A DNA stretch of 64,000 bases, taken from assembly GCA_018398805.1 (NCBI GenBank), contig JAGFBZ010002027.1, positions 445,501 through 509,500 on the forward strand. Direction: 5' to 3'. The stretch comes from Hirundichthys speculiger. Taxonomy: Eukaryota > Chordata > Actinopteri > Beloniformes > Exocoetidae. How positions within the stretch are numbered: position 1 is the first letter of the stretch; every line of letters starts with the position of its first letter. A program made the translations under genes and the position numbers. The notes beneath the pieces were generated by a model that was not told the DNA's origin, did not search any database, and was given only the letters and a program-made list of their open reading frames with translations. Shown one piece after another: positions 45,224 through 56,290 of this stretch.

Positions 45224-46225
45224 CTACTACCCCCTTAAGCAACAAATGACCCAACTTTTCTTGGATTGTGTTGCGAGAACGGATTCATATGATTATTATT
45301 ATTATTGTTAATGAAGCTGATGACAGAAACATGAAATATCTTGGGTTCATACCGTCGACGCTATAAAGTGAAAGTAAAATTAGTAGTTTTTTTTTTTTTT
45401 GCTCCCCTCATATTGTTCTAGCTTCTTCTGACTTGCCAGGATGTTTTTGAGGGACTTCCAAACCGAAAACAGTTGTGTTTTTGACCTGACTTCCCTCGCC
45501 AGCGTGCCAGCAGCAGTCCTGCTCCGTCTGGACCGGCGCCACGGCTCCATATGCTGCTGTACTGTCAGATTATGCAACATCCTCTCTTTCACCGAGGAAA
45601 AAAAACTATCAGAGGCTTCCTCTAAAAACTAGTTTCCTTTAAATTCATGAAAGTGAAGCAAAAAAAGGTCTGGAGATTAAAACGGATCCATACAGGACAC
45701 TGGAAACTGTGAAGGACAGAGATGGTCCTGAGAGATGGGTTAGGGTTAGGGTTCTCCGTGATTATCTGACGGCCTTCTGGCTGCTTTGACAAACTGAAGC
45801 TGAGAAGAAAACGGGTCGAGCTGAAAGAGCAGACGGGCCTGAGGGGGGGATCTCTGGATGCTCGGCCAGCTGCCGACACAAACCCCTCCAAACATTTTTC
45901 AGTCAGACAAGACATCTATAAACACGACATACGCTGAACACGAGAAAGCATTCCTCCGAGTGGCGGCTGGAAAACAGATCGTGCTGTTTTCAATCTACTG
46001 GCTTTTGTTTTTCAGAGCTTTGTCTTTCGTCCTTTTAAAAGATTGTTTTTGCTGCGTGACTTTTCTGTGAAATCTGTCCTGATTTTACAACAAATATGTT
46101 CTACATTCTCCACATGCAACATGAGAAAGTGGCCTTTAAGGAACCTGTAATTTGAAACTGTTTTTCTTTCACTAAGGAGGTGAAAGAAAAATAAAGATGT
46201 TATTCCAAACAGGTGACGGCGATAA
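45224..46225. other. Unassigned non-coding DNA
   Basis: No gene recognised. It has a poly-T run at 45387-45400 and a short GGGTTAGGGTTAGGGTT (45737-45753), three telomere-like hexamers that are too few to mean much. Confidence 0.4.
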
Positions 46226-46400
46226 GTGGTTGTAACCATGATTTGGTACAAAAGCGGTATTTCTGTGGAACACAGGTGGACGGAGGATATTCGTTTTGTC
46301 AACAAATGTGTGAGAAAGTCATTGAATTATTTAGAAATATTGTTTCTCAGAGACAGATTGGAAGAGATTTACATATTTCTCCTTCTACGGTGCGTTAGGG
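46226..46400 (+). pseudogene. Tc1-like transposase N-terminal fragment
   Basis: The frame ending at 46398 reads VIELFRNIVSQRQIGRDLHI then SPSTVR, the helix-turn-helix of a Tc1-type transposase (pattern Q-x-I-x-R-x-L-x-I-S-x-S-T-V). It starts with a VNKCVRK string like that of the 44061 minus-strand copy in another frame. It ends abruptly before the minisatellite. Confidence 0.7.
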
Positions 46401-46491
46401 CTGCAGCTAGCTTCTATCCTGGTCCTCAACCAAAAAAAACTGTCAACATCTGCCTTGATCTTCTGATACAAATTTGAAAGTGAATATATTT

Positions 46492-47930
46492 GCAGCTCCT
46501 CTACTGACCACTAGAGGCTGCAGCTCCTCTACTGACCACTAGAGGCTGCAGCTCCTCTACTGACCACTAGAGGCTGCAGCTCCTCTACCGACCACTAGAG
46601 GCTGCAGCTCCTCTACTGACCACTAGAGGCTGCAGCTCCTCTACCGACCACTAGAGGCTGCAGTTCCTCTACTGACCACTAGAGGCTGCAGCTCCTCTAC
46701 CGACCACTAGAGGCTGCAGCTCCTCTACTGACCACTAGAGGCTGCAGCTCCTCTACCGACCACTAGAGGCTGCAGTTCCTCTACTGACCACTAGAGGCTG
46801 CAGCTCCTCTACCGACCACTAGAGGCTGCAGTTCCTCTACTGACCACTAGAGGCTGCAGCTCCTCTACCGACCACTAGAGGCTGCAGTTCCTCTACTGAC
46901 CACTGGAGGCTGCAGCTCCTCTACCGACCACTAGAGGCTGCAGTTCCTCTACTGACCACTAGAGGCTGCAGCTCCTCTACCGACCACTAGAGGCTGCAGT
47001 TCCTCTACCGACCACTAGAGGCTGCAGCTCCTCTACCGACCACTAGAGGCTGCAGCTCCTCTACCGACCACTAGAGCTGCAGCTCCTCTACCGACCACTA
47101 GAGACTGCAGTTCCCTCTACCGACCACTAGAGGCTGCAGCTCCTCTACCGACCACTAGAGACTGCAGTTCCTCTTCTGACCACTAGAGGCTGCAGCTCCT
47201 CTACTGACCACTAGAGGCTGCAGCTCCTCTACCGACCACTAGAGGCTGCAGTTCCTCTACTGACCACTAGAGGCTGCAGCTCCTCTACCGACCACTAGAG
47301 GCTGCAGTTCCTCTACTGACCACTAGAGGCTGCAGTTCCTCTACTGACCACTAGAGGCTGCAGTTCCTCTACTGACCACTAGAGGCTGCAGTTCCTCTAC
47401 TGACCACTAGAGGCTGCAGTTCCTCTACAGACCACTAGAGGCTGCAGCTCCTCTACTGACCACTAGAGGCTACAGTTCCTCTACTGACCACTAGAGGCTG
47501 CAGCTCCTCTACCGACCACTAGAGGCTGCAGCTCCTCTACAGACCACTAGAGGCTGCAGTTCCTCTACTGACCACTAGAGACTGCAGTTCCTCTACCGAC
47601 CACTAGAGGCTGCAGCTCCTCTACCGACCAATAGAGGCTGCAGCTCCTCTACCGACCACTAGAGACTGCAGCTCCTCTACAGACCACTAGAGGCTGCAGC
47701 TCCTCTACCGACCACTAGAGGCTGCAGCTCCTCTACCGACCACTAGAGGCTGCAGCTCCTCTACCGACCACTAGAGACTGCAGCTCCTCTACCGACCACT
47801 AGAGACTGCAGTTCCTCTACCGACCACTAGAGGCTGCAGCTCCTTTACCGACCACTAGAGACTGCAGCTCCTCTACCGACCACTAGAGGCTGCAGCACCT
47901 CTACTGACCACTAGAGGCTGGTATCTCAGC
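46492..47930. repeat. 28-bp minisatellite, about 51 copies
   Basis: The unit is CTGCAGCTCCTCTACYGACC followed by ACTAGAGG. Two variable sites (GCTCC/GTTCC and ACTG/ACCG) alternate regularly from about 46620 to 47000, making a 56-bp dimer. Elsewhere they are mixed. Each unit has a 6-bp stem (TAGAGG with CCTCTA) around CTGCAGCT. The phrase CCACTAGAGG resembles the start of the CTCF core motif. Confidence 0.97.
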
Positions 47931-48384
47931 CTACACGCTAATTTTTGTCAACATTTACCCTCATATAGGCTCATGCCAGTTCTGCACTAAAACTAACACC
48001 TTTGGTGTGACTCTACGGGTATTTGTATCACTCATGTGAAATCTGTTTGTACTGACTCTCCAGGACTAATGTTAACATCGTTGTGTACTTCCAACATCCA
48101 AATGTTGTGGTTGAGGTAGTATTGTGTTAAACTGCAGCTAAATGAGCCACATACTAACCATCAGTGCTATTGTCCGTGCTATAACCTAAAACAGTCATAC
48201 CAGCTGACAAATGAAAAAGTGAGCACAGATTCGACAAAAAAAGAAATAAAACATTTTCATAAAAGTTTAAAATAACAAATTACAGGGTACACACAAAATG
48301 GGTCTGTGATGAACACTGGCCACAAGACATTTCTGTGATTTTATATGACCAATCAGTGCTAAAATTCCACGTAGATACATTGTC
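47931..48384. other. Unassigned non-coding DNA
   Basis: Nothing recognised. Confidence 0.4.
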
Positions 48385-48392
48385 AATATGAA

Positions 48393-49296
48393 CAAGGGCG
48401 TAACCATAGTATAGACATTGGGGGGGCCCAAATGACCACACGATGGACTTTTAATTCCAAGTTAATTTGTATTTTGTTGATTTGTCTCAAAATGAATGTC
48501 TGCACATTTACACTGAAACATTTAATGTGAATGAAATCATAGATTTGTACAAAGAATTAAATGTAAAATATTAATGTTACATTACCTTACACAATCCCTC
48601 TCCCTGTCTCTCTGTGCTGCCTGCATTATGACCAGATATTATTATTGTACCAGAAGAACAATAACTGACCCTGAGGATCTTTTTAATTTGATACATTGAA
48701 CATTTTGCTTGTATTACTAGCGTTACACACACATACACAAGACACACAGAGAGAGAAAACAGCAGCACACACGGAAGACACATCATATCATATGATACAG
48801 TCTCTTCACTTCAAGCTAGCTAGCTCAACTAACAAACTGAGCCCTTTTTAACAAGTTAATATTTCAAATTAATTTAAAAATTAACACACTCAGTATGACA
48901 ACATCCCTCCTCTTTAGTTGCTTACTGTCTGAAAAAAACTTCGTATGTCCTATTTTTTCTGCTTTTTGGGTAAAGACATTGCTCCCTCCTTTCTTTCTCA
49001 TTTAACGCTCTATTGTTTCCTCTGTCGGACCCGGCGCTTCAAACCAAGAGGCGTTAAATGGGCGCAACCAAATGTACAATTGGGAGGGGGTGGTCACACA
49101 CTTTAGTTTTCCTTATAAACGGAAATAAATTGATCGGTAAATATTCGGAAATAACAAGAGACGGACTGTTGGGCCAGATTTCATAAAAGGAGGAAATATT
49201 TAACATATTTACACATAATATTGAGGGGTACAGATTGGTATTCTCCTAGTATTGGGGGGACACGACCACCCCAAAGAATACGTGGTTACGCCCATG
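48393..49296. mobile_element. hAT-like MITE family B, copy 2, with 8-bp duplication
   Basis: The left end is CAAGGGCGTAACCATAGTAT and the right end, on the other strand, CATGGGCGTAACCACGTATT. A perfect 8-bp repeat AATATGAA flanks it (48385-48392, 49297-49304). G-tracts (TTGGGGGGGC and TTGGGGGGAC) follow each end, as in the copy at 7693. The 904-bp body has no coding. Confidence 0.88.
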
Positions 49297-49579
49297 AATA
49301 TGAATGCTATTGATTATGTCAACCAACTGTTGCAGCCCTAAAGTTCATATTATCATTAAACTGTGAGGAATTTGGAGGAATTTCAGTGTGTAAAGAAAAA
49401 GGTTGAAAGCCTCAGCTGGACAAGCGGGATTTGTTTTGTGTTGGTGCAGGTTTTATTGCACTGACAGTGAGAGTTTATGTCCAGTTATTAGGCTCCTAGG
49501 AAGCCTGCTGTTGATTCAAAAGTAAATGAAGTCAACATCTCTTTGATCATGTGATCTACTGGGGTACAGACATTGGAAG

Positions 49580-50342
49580 TAGAGGTCTTCATGGATCCAC
49601 TTTCATGGATCCGAACCCGAATGAAGATTTGACCCGAAACTGACCCGACCCGAGCTATCATCATAAGTCCGGGGGTCCGAACCCGAATGGATCCGCAATG
49701 TTTGGACCCGGAACCGATCCGACCCAAGTCTTTTAGTTTCCGAACGAACCGAACCGAGTTACCCAAATAGAACCGAGACAATCCAGCCCATATTTGCTCA
49801 TGTTAAAGTTGTCTAGCGTTGAATAAAACTTGATTTTCTTACCTAAAGTTGTCTTCTTCTACCCGGTTCAGTTGCTACATAGGCTACGTGATGTAAACAA
49901 CAATAAATCCACGTTGTTATTTTCTTTGTGGATACAGATGCTATTGGTAGCAGCTGCTAACGCTAATAGCCTACACCGGTCAGGACGTGTCATGAATATG
50001 TTCTCTCATCCAGTGTTGTCATGTTGGTGAACCGTTGTGCTTTAAAGCTGCTGGGCAAACCGCTAATAACACGCTACGGCAACACGGTTGTTTCATGACA
50101 AATACGCCACATTAATTAATAATCATTTAACTGTCCCGAGTCCTGACATTGGCTGCCATCGCCAATATCTTTAACTCTCTTTGAGTAAACACGGACCCAG
50201 CCTGTCAGAGAGCACCGACCGGACCCCAGACTAACTGTACTGATTCAGACCCGAACCCGGAGTCACGTCTTTTGAATGGACCCGAGGCCTGATTCGGGTC
50301 GGGTCGGAACCTCTGGTTTTCGGGGTGTTCCGAAGACCTCTA
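49580..50342. mobile_element. hAT-like MITE family A, copy 2, with 8-bp duplication
   Basis: Ends TAGAGGTCTTC and GAAGACCTCTA are perfect inverted copies. Flanking 8-mers ATTGGAAG (49572-49579) and GTTGGAAG (50343-50350) differ at one position. The whole length matches 3393-4168. Subterminal ACCCGACCCGA and CGGGTCGGGTCGG tracts are inverted copies. Confidence 0.9.
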
Positions 50343-50384
50343 GTTGGAAGTATAAATGGAAAAATCACTGGTATGGTCCTTCTC

Positions 50385-50728
50385 AGGCAGCATGGTGGCT
50401 TAGTGGTCAGCACTGTTGTCTCCCAGCTAGAAGGTTCCTGGTCTGAACCTCAGCAGGTCTTTCTGTGTGGAGTTTCCATGTTCTCCTGGTGCTGGTCTGG
50501 GTTTCCTCCAGGTTCTCCAGCTTCCTCCATCAGTCCAAAGACCTGCATGTCAGGTTACCTGCTGGTTCTAGATCACCTGGAGGAGTGATTGTGAGTGTTC
50601 ATGGTTGTTTGTCTACATGTGGCCCTGTGATGGACTGGAGACCTGTCCAGGTGGACCCCTGCCTTTCATCTGAAGTGATCTGGGATAGACTCCAGCAGAT
50701 CCCTGTGACCCTGCAGAGGATTAAATGG
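50385..50728 (+). mobile_element. Long tRNA-headed SINE-like repeat with 12-bp duplication
   Basis: The head GGCAGCATGGTGGCTTAGTG carries an A-box-like TGGCTTAGTGG and a worn B box (GGTCTGAACC). Downstream come phrases of a very common fish repeat: TTTCTGTGTGGAGTTTCCAT, CAGTCCAAAGACCTGCATGT, GGATAGACTCCAGCAGATCC. A perfect 12-bp direct repeat ATGGTCCTTCTC flanks it (50373-50384, 50729-50740), which supports insertion by reverse transcription. Confidence 0.88.
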
Positions 50729-50740
50729 ATGGTCCTTCTC

Positions 50741-51440
50741 TTATTTCTTGTAAAATTATTGCATGCTACATCAAAACGTGGTTGACTACTGACAGTGTGA
50801 AGCATTTCTAACTTCTTTTTATACTTTTTTTTTAACGTCTGAGCAACTGTTCCTGCTGTTAGAATAAAACAAAGTATCATTTACAATTAACTTGATGCGC
50901 ATTTTACTTGGAACATTTTGCAATGAATCGCTTCCTGCCAAAACCCCAAAGAAGTGGAAATGAGTCAGATCAGTTGACAGAAGCTGGAGCTCATTTCCAC
51001 ACACTTGGAGGTCATTTAAAAGAACTTAGAAGCACTTAATGAAGAGATTATGTGTTTTTCAAGATGGGATAATATTAACAGATGTGATTTGTTGCTGGTC
51101 TTGAATGTGAGCTGCTGATTCATCTTTCCAGTACTGCAAAATCACCACATTGATGGAATCACTTTAAAGAGTTGCGTTACAAAACAACAACAGCAACAAA
51201 AAAAACAATATGTGTGGTTCAGTCATAATTCAGAAGGGCAGAAATGGTTAATAGTTATACAGCACGATGTTTAATATGACACTAGTCTGGAAGACATGTC
51301 CTCTTGTTAAAAGAGCTCTGACTGGTTTTGTAAGTGTGTTTTGGAGAAGCGGCTGCTCTCTTCTCTTACTGGAACTGCGTTCCTTCAAAGAATCTCTCCC
51401 TGGAATGCAGTTCTGGCCTGTTCTGGTCCACTTTCTCCAC
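50741..51440. other. Unassigned non-coding DNA
   Basis: No gene or repeat recognised. Confidence 0.4.
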
Positions 51441-51865
51441 CGCTGATCCCTTAGACAGCGCTGACCCAACAACCATCATTCATCAGTGGCTGATGTAACC
51501 ACATGGACGAGGGATTACTGCGAGAACGCACATACATGGCTGAACTCAATACGCTAGTGCCGCTCTATACTTTACTGAGCGAAGACTAAAACTCAAAAAA
51601 CAAGATCCCTCGGCTCAAAGGGATCTGGGATGCTGTACCGTCACCCTGTGGAAATCTAAAATGTGTTCAGATTAAAGCAGAATTCTAAATCTTTCTTCAA
51701 AGAAATGGGCGCATTGTGGTCCAGACTAAAGATGAAGATGAACCGTCGAGACCGCTGTCATTGACAAGTCCTAAAGCCAGGCTCAGTGATGGTACGGGGT
51801 TGTATCCCATACCATCACATGGCAAGGCTCACTTCTGCTTCTGCGATGGCAGCATTAAATGCAGA
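51441..51865 (+). pseudogene. Tc1-like transposase remnant
   Basis: AGACAGCGCTGACCC and ACCATCATTCATCAGTGGCT match the same family as 10840 (GACAGCACTGCATCTAGAAC, ATCATTCATCAATACTTA). Later TCCTAAAGCCAGGCTCAGTG aligns with the same phrase at 11127. The remnant is broken and is interrupted at about 51870 by the MITE-derived array. Its continuation is probably GAGCCACATCTTCTGCTTTC at 53361. Confidence 0.75.
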
Positions 51866-53129
51866 CAAGAAGTCTTAGAGCAGGAGTACCCAGTCCTGGT
51901 CCTGGAGAGCCCCTACCCAAGAAGTCTTAGAGCATGGGTGCCCAATCCTGGTCCTGGAGAGCCCCTATCCAAGAAGTCTTAGAGCATGGGTGCCCAATCC
52001 TGGTCCTGGAGAGCCCCTATCCAAGAAGTCTTAGAGCATGGGTGCCCAATCCTGGTCCTGGAGAGCCCCTATCCAAGAAGTCTTAGAGCAGCGGTGCCCA
52101 GTCCTGGTCCTGGAGAGCCTCTATTCAAGAAGTCTTAGAGCAGGGGTGCTCAGTCCCGGTCCTGGAGAGCCCCTATCCAAGAAGTCTTAGAGCAGGAGTG
52201 CTCGGTCCCGGTCCTGGAGAGCCCCTATCCAAGAAGTCTTAGAGCAGCGGTGCTCAGTCCCGGTCCTGGAGAGCCCCTATCCAAGAAGTCTTAGAGCAGG
52301 AGTGCTCGGTCCCGGTCCTGGAGAGCCCCTATCCAAGAAATCTTAGAGCAGGGGTGCCCGGTCCTGGTCCTGGAGAGCCTCTATTCAAGAAGTCTTAGAG
52401 CATGGGTGCCCAGTCCCGGTCCTGGAGAGCCTCTATTCAAGAAGTCTTAGAGCAGCGGTGCTCAGTCCCGGTCCTGGAGAGCCCCTATCCAAGAAGTCTT
52501 AGAGCAGGGAGTGCTCGGTCCCGGTCCTGGAGAGCCCCTATCCAAGAAATCTTAGAGCAGGGGTGCCTCGGTCCCGGTCCTGGAGAGCCTCTATTCAAGA
52601 AGTCTTAGAGCAGGGGTGGCCGGTCCCGGTCCTGGAGAGCCTCTATTCAAGAAGTCTTAGAGTAGGGGTGCCCGGTCCCGGTCCTGGAGAGCCCCTATCC
52701 AAGAAGTCTTAAAGCAGGGGTGCCCGGTCCCGGTCCTGGAGAGCCCCTATCCAAGAAGTCTTAGAGCAGGGGTGCCCTGTCCCGGTCCTGGAGAGCCTCT
52801 ATTCAAGAAGTCTTAAAGCAGGGGTGCCCGGTCCCGGTCCTGGAGAGCCTCTATTTAAGAAGTCTTAAAGCAGGGTGCCCGGTCCCGGTCCCGGAGAGCC
52901 CCTATCCAAGAAGTCTTAGAGCAGGGGTGCCCAGTCCCTGTCCTGGAAGGCCTCTATTCAAGAAGTCTTAGAGCAGAGGTGCCCAGTCCCAGTCCTGGAG
53001 AGCCTCTATTCAAGAAGTCTTAGAGCAGAGGTGCCCAGTCCTGGTCCTGGAGAGCCCCTATTTGAGAAGACTTAGAGCAGGGGTGCCCGGTCCCGGTCCT
53101 GGAGAGCCCCTATACAAGAAGTCTTAGAG
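51866..53129. repeat. 52-bp minisatellite derived from a MITE end plus its flank
   Basis: 24 tandem units of 52 bp. In each, about 38 bases (CAGGGGTGCCCAGTCCCGGT and on through CCTGGAGAGC) equal the left terminus of the MITE that follows at 53130. The other 14 bases (AAGAAGTCTTAGAG) equal the DNA that lies to the left of the MITE insertion point. Variants such as GTGCTCGG/GTGCCCAG and CCCCTATCC/CTCTATTC recur in small blocks. The unit therefore spans a transposon-flank junction. Confidence 0.95.
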
Positions 53130-53354
53130 CAGGGGTGCCCAATCCTGGTCCTGGAGAGCCCCTATCCAACATGTTTTAGAGATTTTCACAGCTTCAACAC
53201 ACCTGATTCTAATTAATGGTCATTATCAGGTTGTCATTAAAGTCTGCAGAGGTCTGTTGATGACACAGCCAGTTGCATCAGGGTGTGATAGAGCAGGGAA
53301 ACATCTAAAACCTACTGGACAGGGACTCTCCAGGACCAGGATTAAAGACCGCTG
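53130..53354. mobile_element. hAT-like MITE, full length, at the end of the array
   Basis: The left end is CAGGGGTGCCCAATCCTGGT and the right end, on the other strand, CAGCGGTCTTTAATCCTGGT; both continue with CCTGGAGAG and, further in, GTTTTAGA. These ends and the inner CAACACACCTGATTCTAATT are a well-known fish MITE type. The flanking 8-mers TCTTAGAG and GAGTAGAG share five positions. Confidence 0.9.
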
Positions 53355-53410
53355 GAGTAGAGCCACATCTTCTGCTTTCAAGACCATTCCAGGAACATGC
53401 ACGTATGAAA

Positions 53411-55599
53411 TATTTGGGCTCATACTGACTTGAAAGAAATAAAAGTGAAAGCAAATGTTAAGAATGACTACTGTTTGTGTTTTCCATATGGTCCCTCCTG
53501 TTTCTGATTTGGAGGTTGTACTTTTACTCAGCCACACAATAATATCCAGAACTGCAGCCATGAGAAGTCCCATCTTCCAGCCTTCACAGACTGGTGGTGG
53601 TGGTGATGATGATGATGATGGGACTTCCAGAGCTGGACACTGGAGCTGGCTCACTTCTCCACTGTGACGCACTGCCACCTGAGATTTATAACAGCTTGAC
53701 GTCAGCGTCCTTTACACACTTCCCGTAATGAAAAGTGAGACTGCCCTGTGAGTGTAAAGAAAAACCACCCCCACTGCTGCTCCATCGATGCGATATTTCT
53801 CTTCCATGCACTTACTCTCAGGAACAAAAAAACAAAAGAGAATCAAAAAGTTAATCAACATATTTATCCCTCCTTGGTGCAGAGCTCATTAGTGTGATGG
53901 AAAACTCAACGGCGCGTTTCCAGATCTCACAGATGGAAAACAGGTTGCTCAGTAATGGTGCCTGCTACTGGAAGTGTTGTGAGAGCAGCACGCTGTGTTT
54001 GATGGTCGTGTTGAAACGCTGCTGCTTGTTGTAACACAGCCAGCTGGAGGTCTGGGATCCAGAGGAATTTCTCCCGTCCTCACCCACATTCCAGGACAAT
54101 GGCCTTGGGAGCGCTCAGCGGCCGGCGTGCTTCCACGCTTCACCTAACACCTGCAGATGCGCCGCGCCGCCTTCTCATCCACCGACAGGTAGAAACGAGG
54201 CTTTTGCAGCATCTTGTTGACAGCGTGCGACCAGAGTACGTGCACATGCGGGGCACGTACGTGAAATGAATTCCACATGCTGCTGTTGTGGTTCTTCCGT
54301 CTCCCCTCTGTCATGATTTTACACAACCATTTCCAGGACGGCATGAAAAACAACCGCCCCCTGGCTCATTCAGCTCTGTTTACATGTCAAACTGAAAGAA
54401 GTGTGCTTGGTTTGTAGCAGGGACTGCTGCTGTTTTTGAACTTTCCAGCTTGTTCACCCAGTATGATAAACACTACAAATTACATAATGTTGCCCAACCA
54501 CAAACACGACCGGATCAACGTTCATGAAGACTGATTTCAGACTGATTTCAGCTTAAAGCTGCCCGAATAAATGTTTATCATGTGTAATGTGAAAGTTAAC
54601 GAACAACCACAAATCAGGAAAAATTAGGATGATGAGGAAAATGCAAATATAAAAAAAAAATGCAGACTTACATTGACTTTTACTTCTTTCTGGAAAGCAT
54701 AAACTTAAGATCCATTCATACATACATTATCTATACCTGCTTGGTCCTATTTACTCCTGCTGTGTTTGGGTCCAGGTCAACCCAAACACCAACATCCCCA
54801 CTTATGACTGAAGCAATCCAGGAAGCAACAAAAACTGAAATTCCTCAACTGGCCACTAGGTGCTGGCTCCAAAACAGAGCAAAGCTGCACTGACCACGTT
54901 GAATTAGCCAACTTTACAGCGGGGAAAAAAAGTATATTTGATGCAATAAATGGTTTTGGTGTCTATAGATAGACCGCATCCATGACCACTGGACAGAGGG
55001 TGGATTGTTTTGTACCTCAGTTAAAATGCTATAAAGCAACAAAGCCATAGCCATTGGCTAGCTGCCATAGCCATTGGCTAGCTGCCATAGCGGTTAGCAT
55101 CATAATGACTTTCAGGACCCTTCCTCTGCTGGAACCTGTAGTCAATCATCCCGTGATTAGAGGGCTGACGGCAGCAGGCTCGCCCCAGACCAGACCTCTG
55201 CTAGTCCTCATTTCACCTCAGGCAGCACTCGTTTTGGATGTGGTTTCAGTCACGACACATGATATGAAGATGTTTGGACAGATTTGATCTGAATGAATGT
55301 AGAGTAATATTAATTATCATCCTGCATTAACATGAGCTAAGTCAGCCAAGCTAAAGCCGCTAACTGTAATTGAACTAAGGTGGGTGTTTCTCAGCACTCG
55401 TTCCGCCCTTTAGCATTATTAGACTACGGAGTCCAAGGAAAAAGAGGCTTCAAATCACTCCAGAAACCTGTGGGTGACATCAGTGAGGGTTTCTCTAGTT
55501 CTTCTCAACAGTTTTTGAGTATATTCTAGATAGATCGCCGGTCCAACGCAGGGCCGAACCCAACATACTTACCTGAATTGACATACTAATACTCATCAT
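53411..55599. other. Repeat-poor DNA without a recognised gene
   Basis: Mixed composition and mostly free of visible repeats. Small simple repeats: GGTGGTGGTGGTGATGATGA at 53591 and a 21-bp unit (GCCATAGCCATTGGCTAGCT) present about 2.5 times at 55043-55095. The minus-strand frame at 54144-54353 is plausible but unproven as an exon. Otherwise nothing recognised. Confidence 0.35.
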
Positions 55600-56290
55600 T
55601 TTGTTAATATACATCCGTTTTTGCATTTCAGACCTCTTTTTAAAAAGTTTGGACTGTAAAGCTTTTGTCGGTTTGTAATATCATTCCTTCTTTAGAACGC
55701 TTCAAAGTCCTTCTGGAATTAAAGATACCAAGTGGTGAAGAGTTTCAGGTGTTATTCAGTCCCAGTCTCCCTGCAAACATGTCTTAGGATGTGCAGCAGA
55801 ACAAAGTAGTCATAGCCACTTTTTTCTTGATAAAATCCTCCACACATTCCCCACTGGGAACGGGTCGGGACTGCAGGCTGGCCGGTCCACTACAAGTACT
55901 CTTCTGCTCTTCTTCCTTCCTTTTCTTCTTTGTTGTCGAAGCCATGGTGGCTATTTAGGAAATAAATCTGTATTTTAAACGATCTGTAATACTTATTTCG
56001 TTTGACCAGGGCTCACATTTCCACTCCAGGAGGCTTCTTTATTGCACATTAATGTTTTAAATGTCATTTGTCAGGTTTCCCATTATTCATGTAATTATAT
56101 GAGCTATCTGAGATTACACGTGTCCATCTTAGACTTGCTACCTTGTCTTTCATACACTGAAATTCCTCCAGGTTCCTTGAATGTCTCAATGATATTATGT
56201 ACCTTAAAAGGAGAAATATTCAAACCCACTCCAGTCTTTCTTGAGTTGTCGCCTGGAATAAAAAAAGTGCTTTATAAATACAGTTGATTC
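55600..56290 (-). pseudogene. Tc1-like transposase remnant, internally deleted
   Basis: Antisense phrases match a common fish Tc1-type family: ATACCAAGTGGTGAAGAGTT (55728), CAGGTGTTATTCAGTCCCAG (55746), CAAACATGTCTTAGGATGTG (55774), then the N-terminal part AAATTCCTCCAGGTTCCTTG (56160) and ATGATATTATGTACCTTAAA (56190). Only the two ends of the gene are present; the catalytic middle is missing. Confidence 0.65.

Noticed and set aside
44148..45239. 8-bp target duplication CTTTTAAG/CCCTTAAG for the uninterrupted hAT-like copy
   Set aside because: It matches at only six positions and the right copy lies eight bases beyond the apparent end, so it is not used as evidence.
45737..45753. Interstitial telomere repeat (GGGTTA)n
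   Set aside because: Fewer than three full hexamers, as expected by chance in this amount of sequence.
46492..47930. CRISPR-like appearance of regular 28-bp repeats
   Set aside because: Units are directly tandem with no spacers, in a vertebrate context with no cas genes. It is a minisatellite.
51866..53129. CRISPR-like repeat-spacer reading of the 52-bp array
   Set aside because: The whole 52-bp unit is conserved, with no variable spacer, and its sequence derives from a MITE end.
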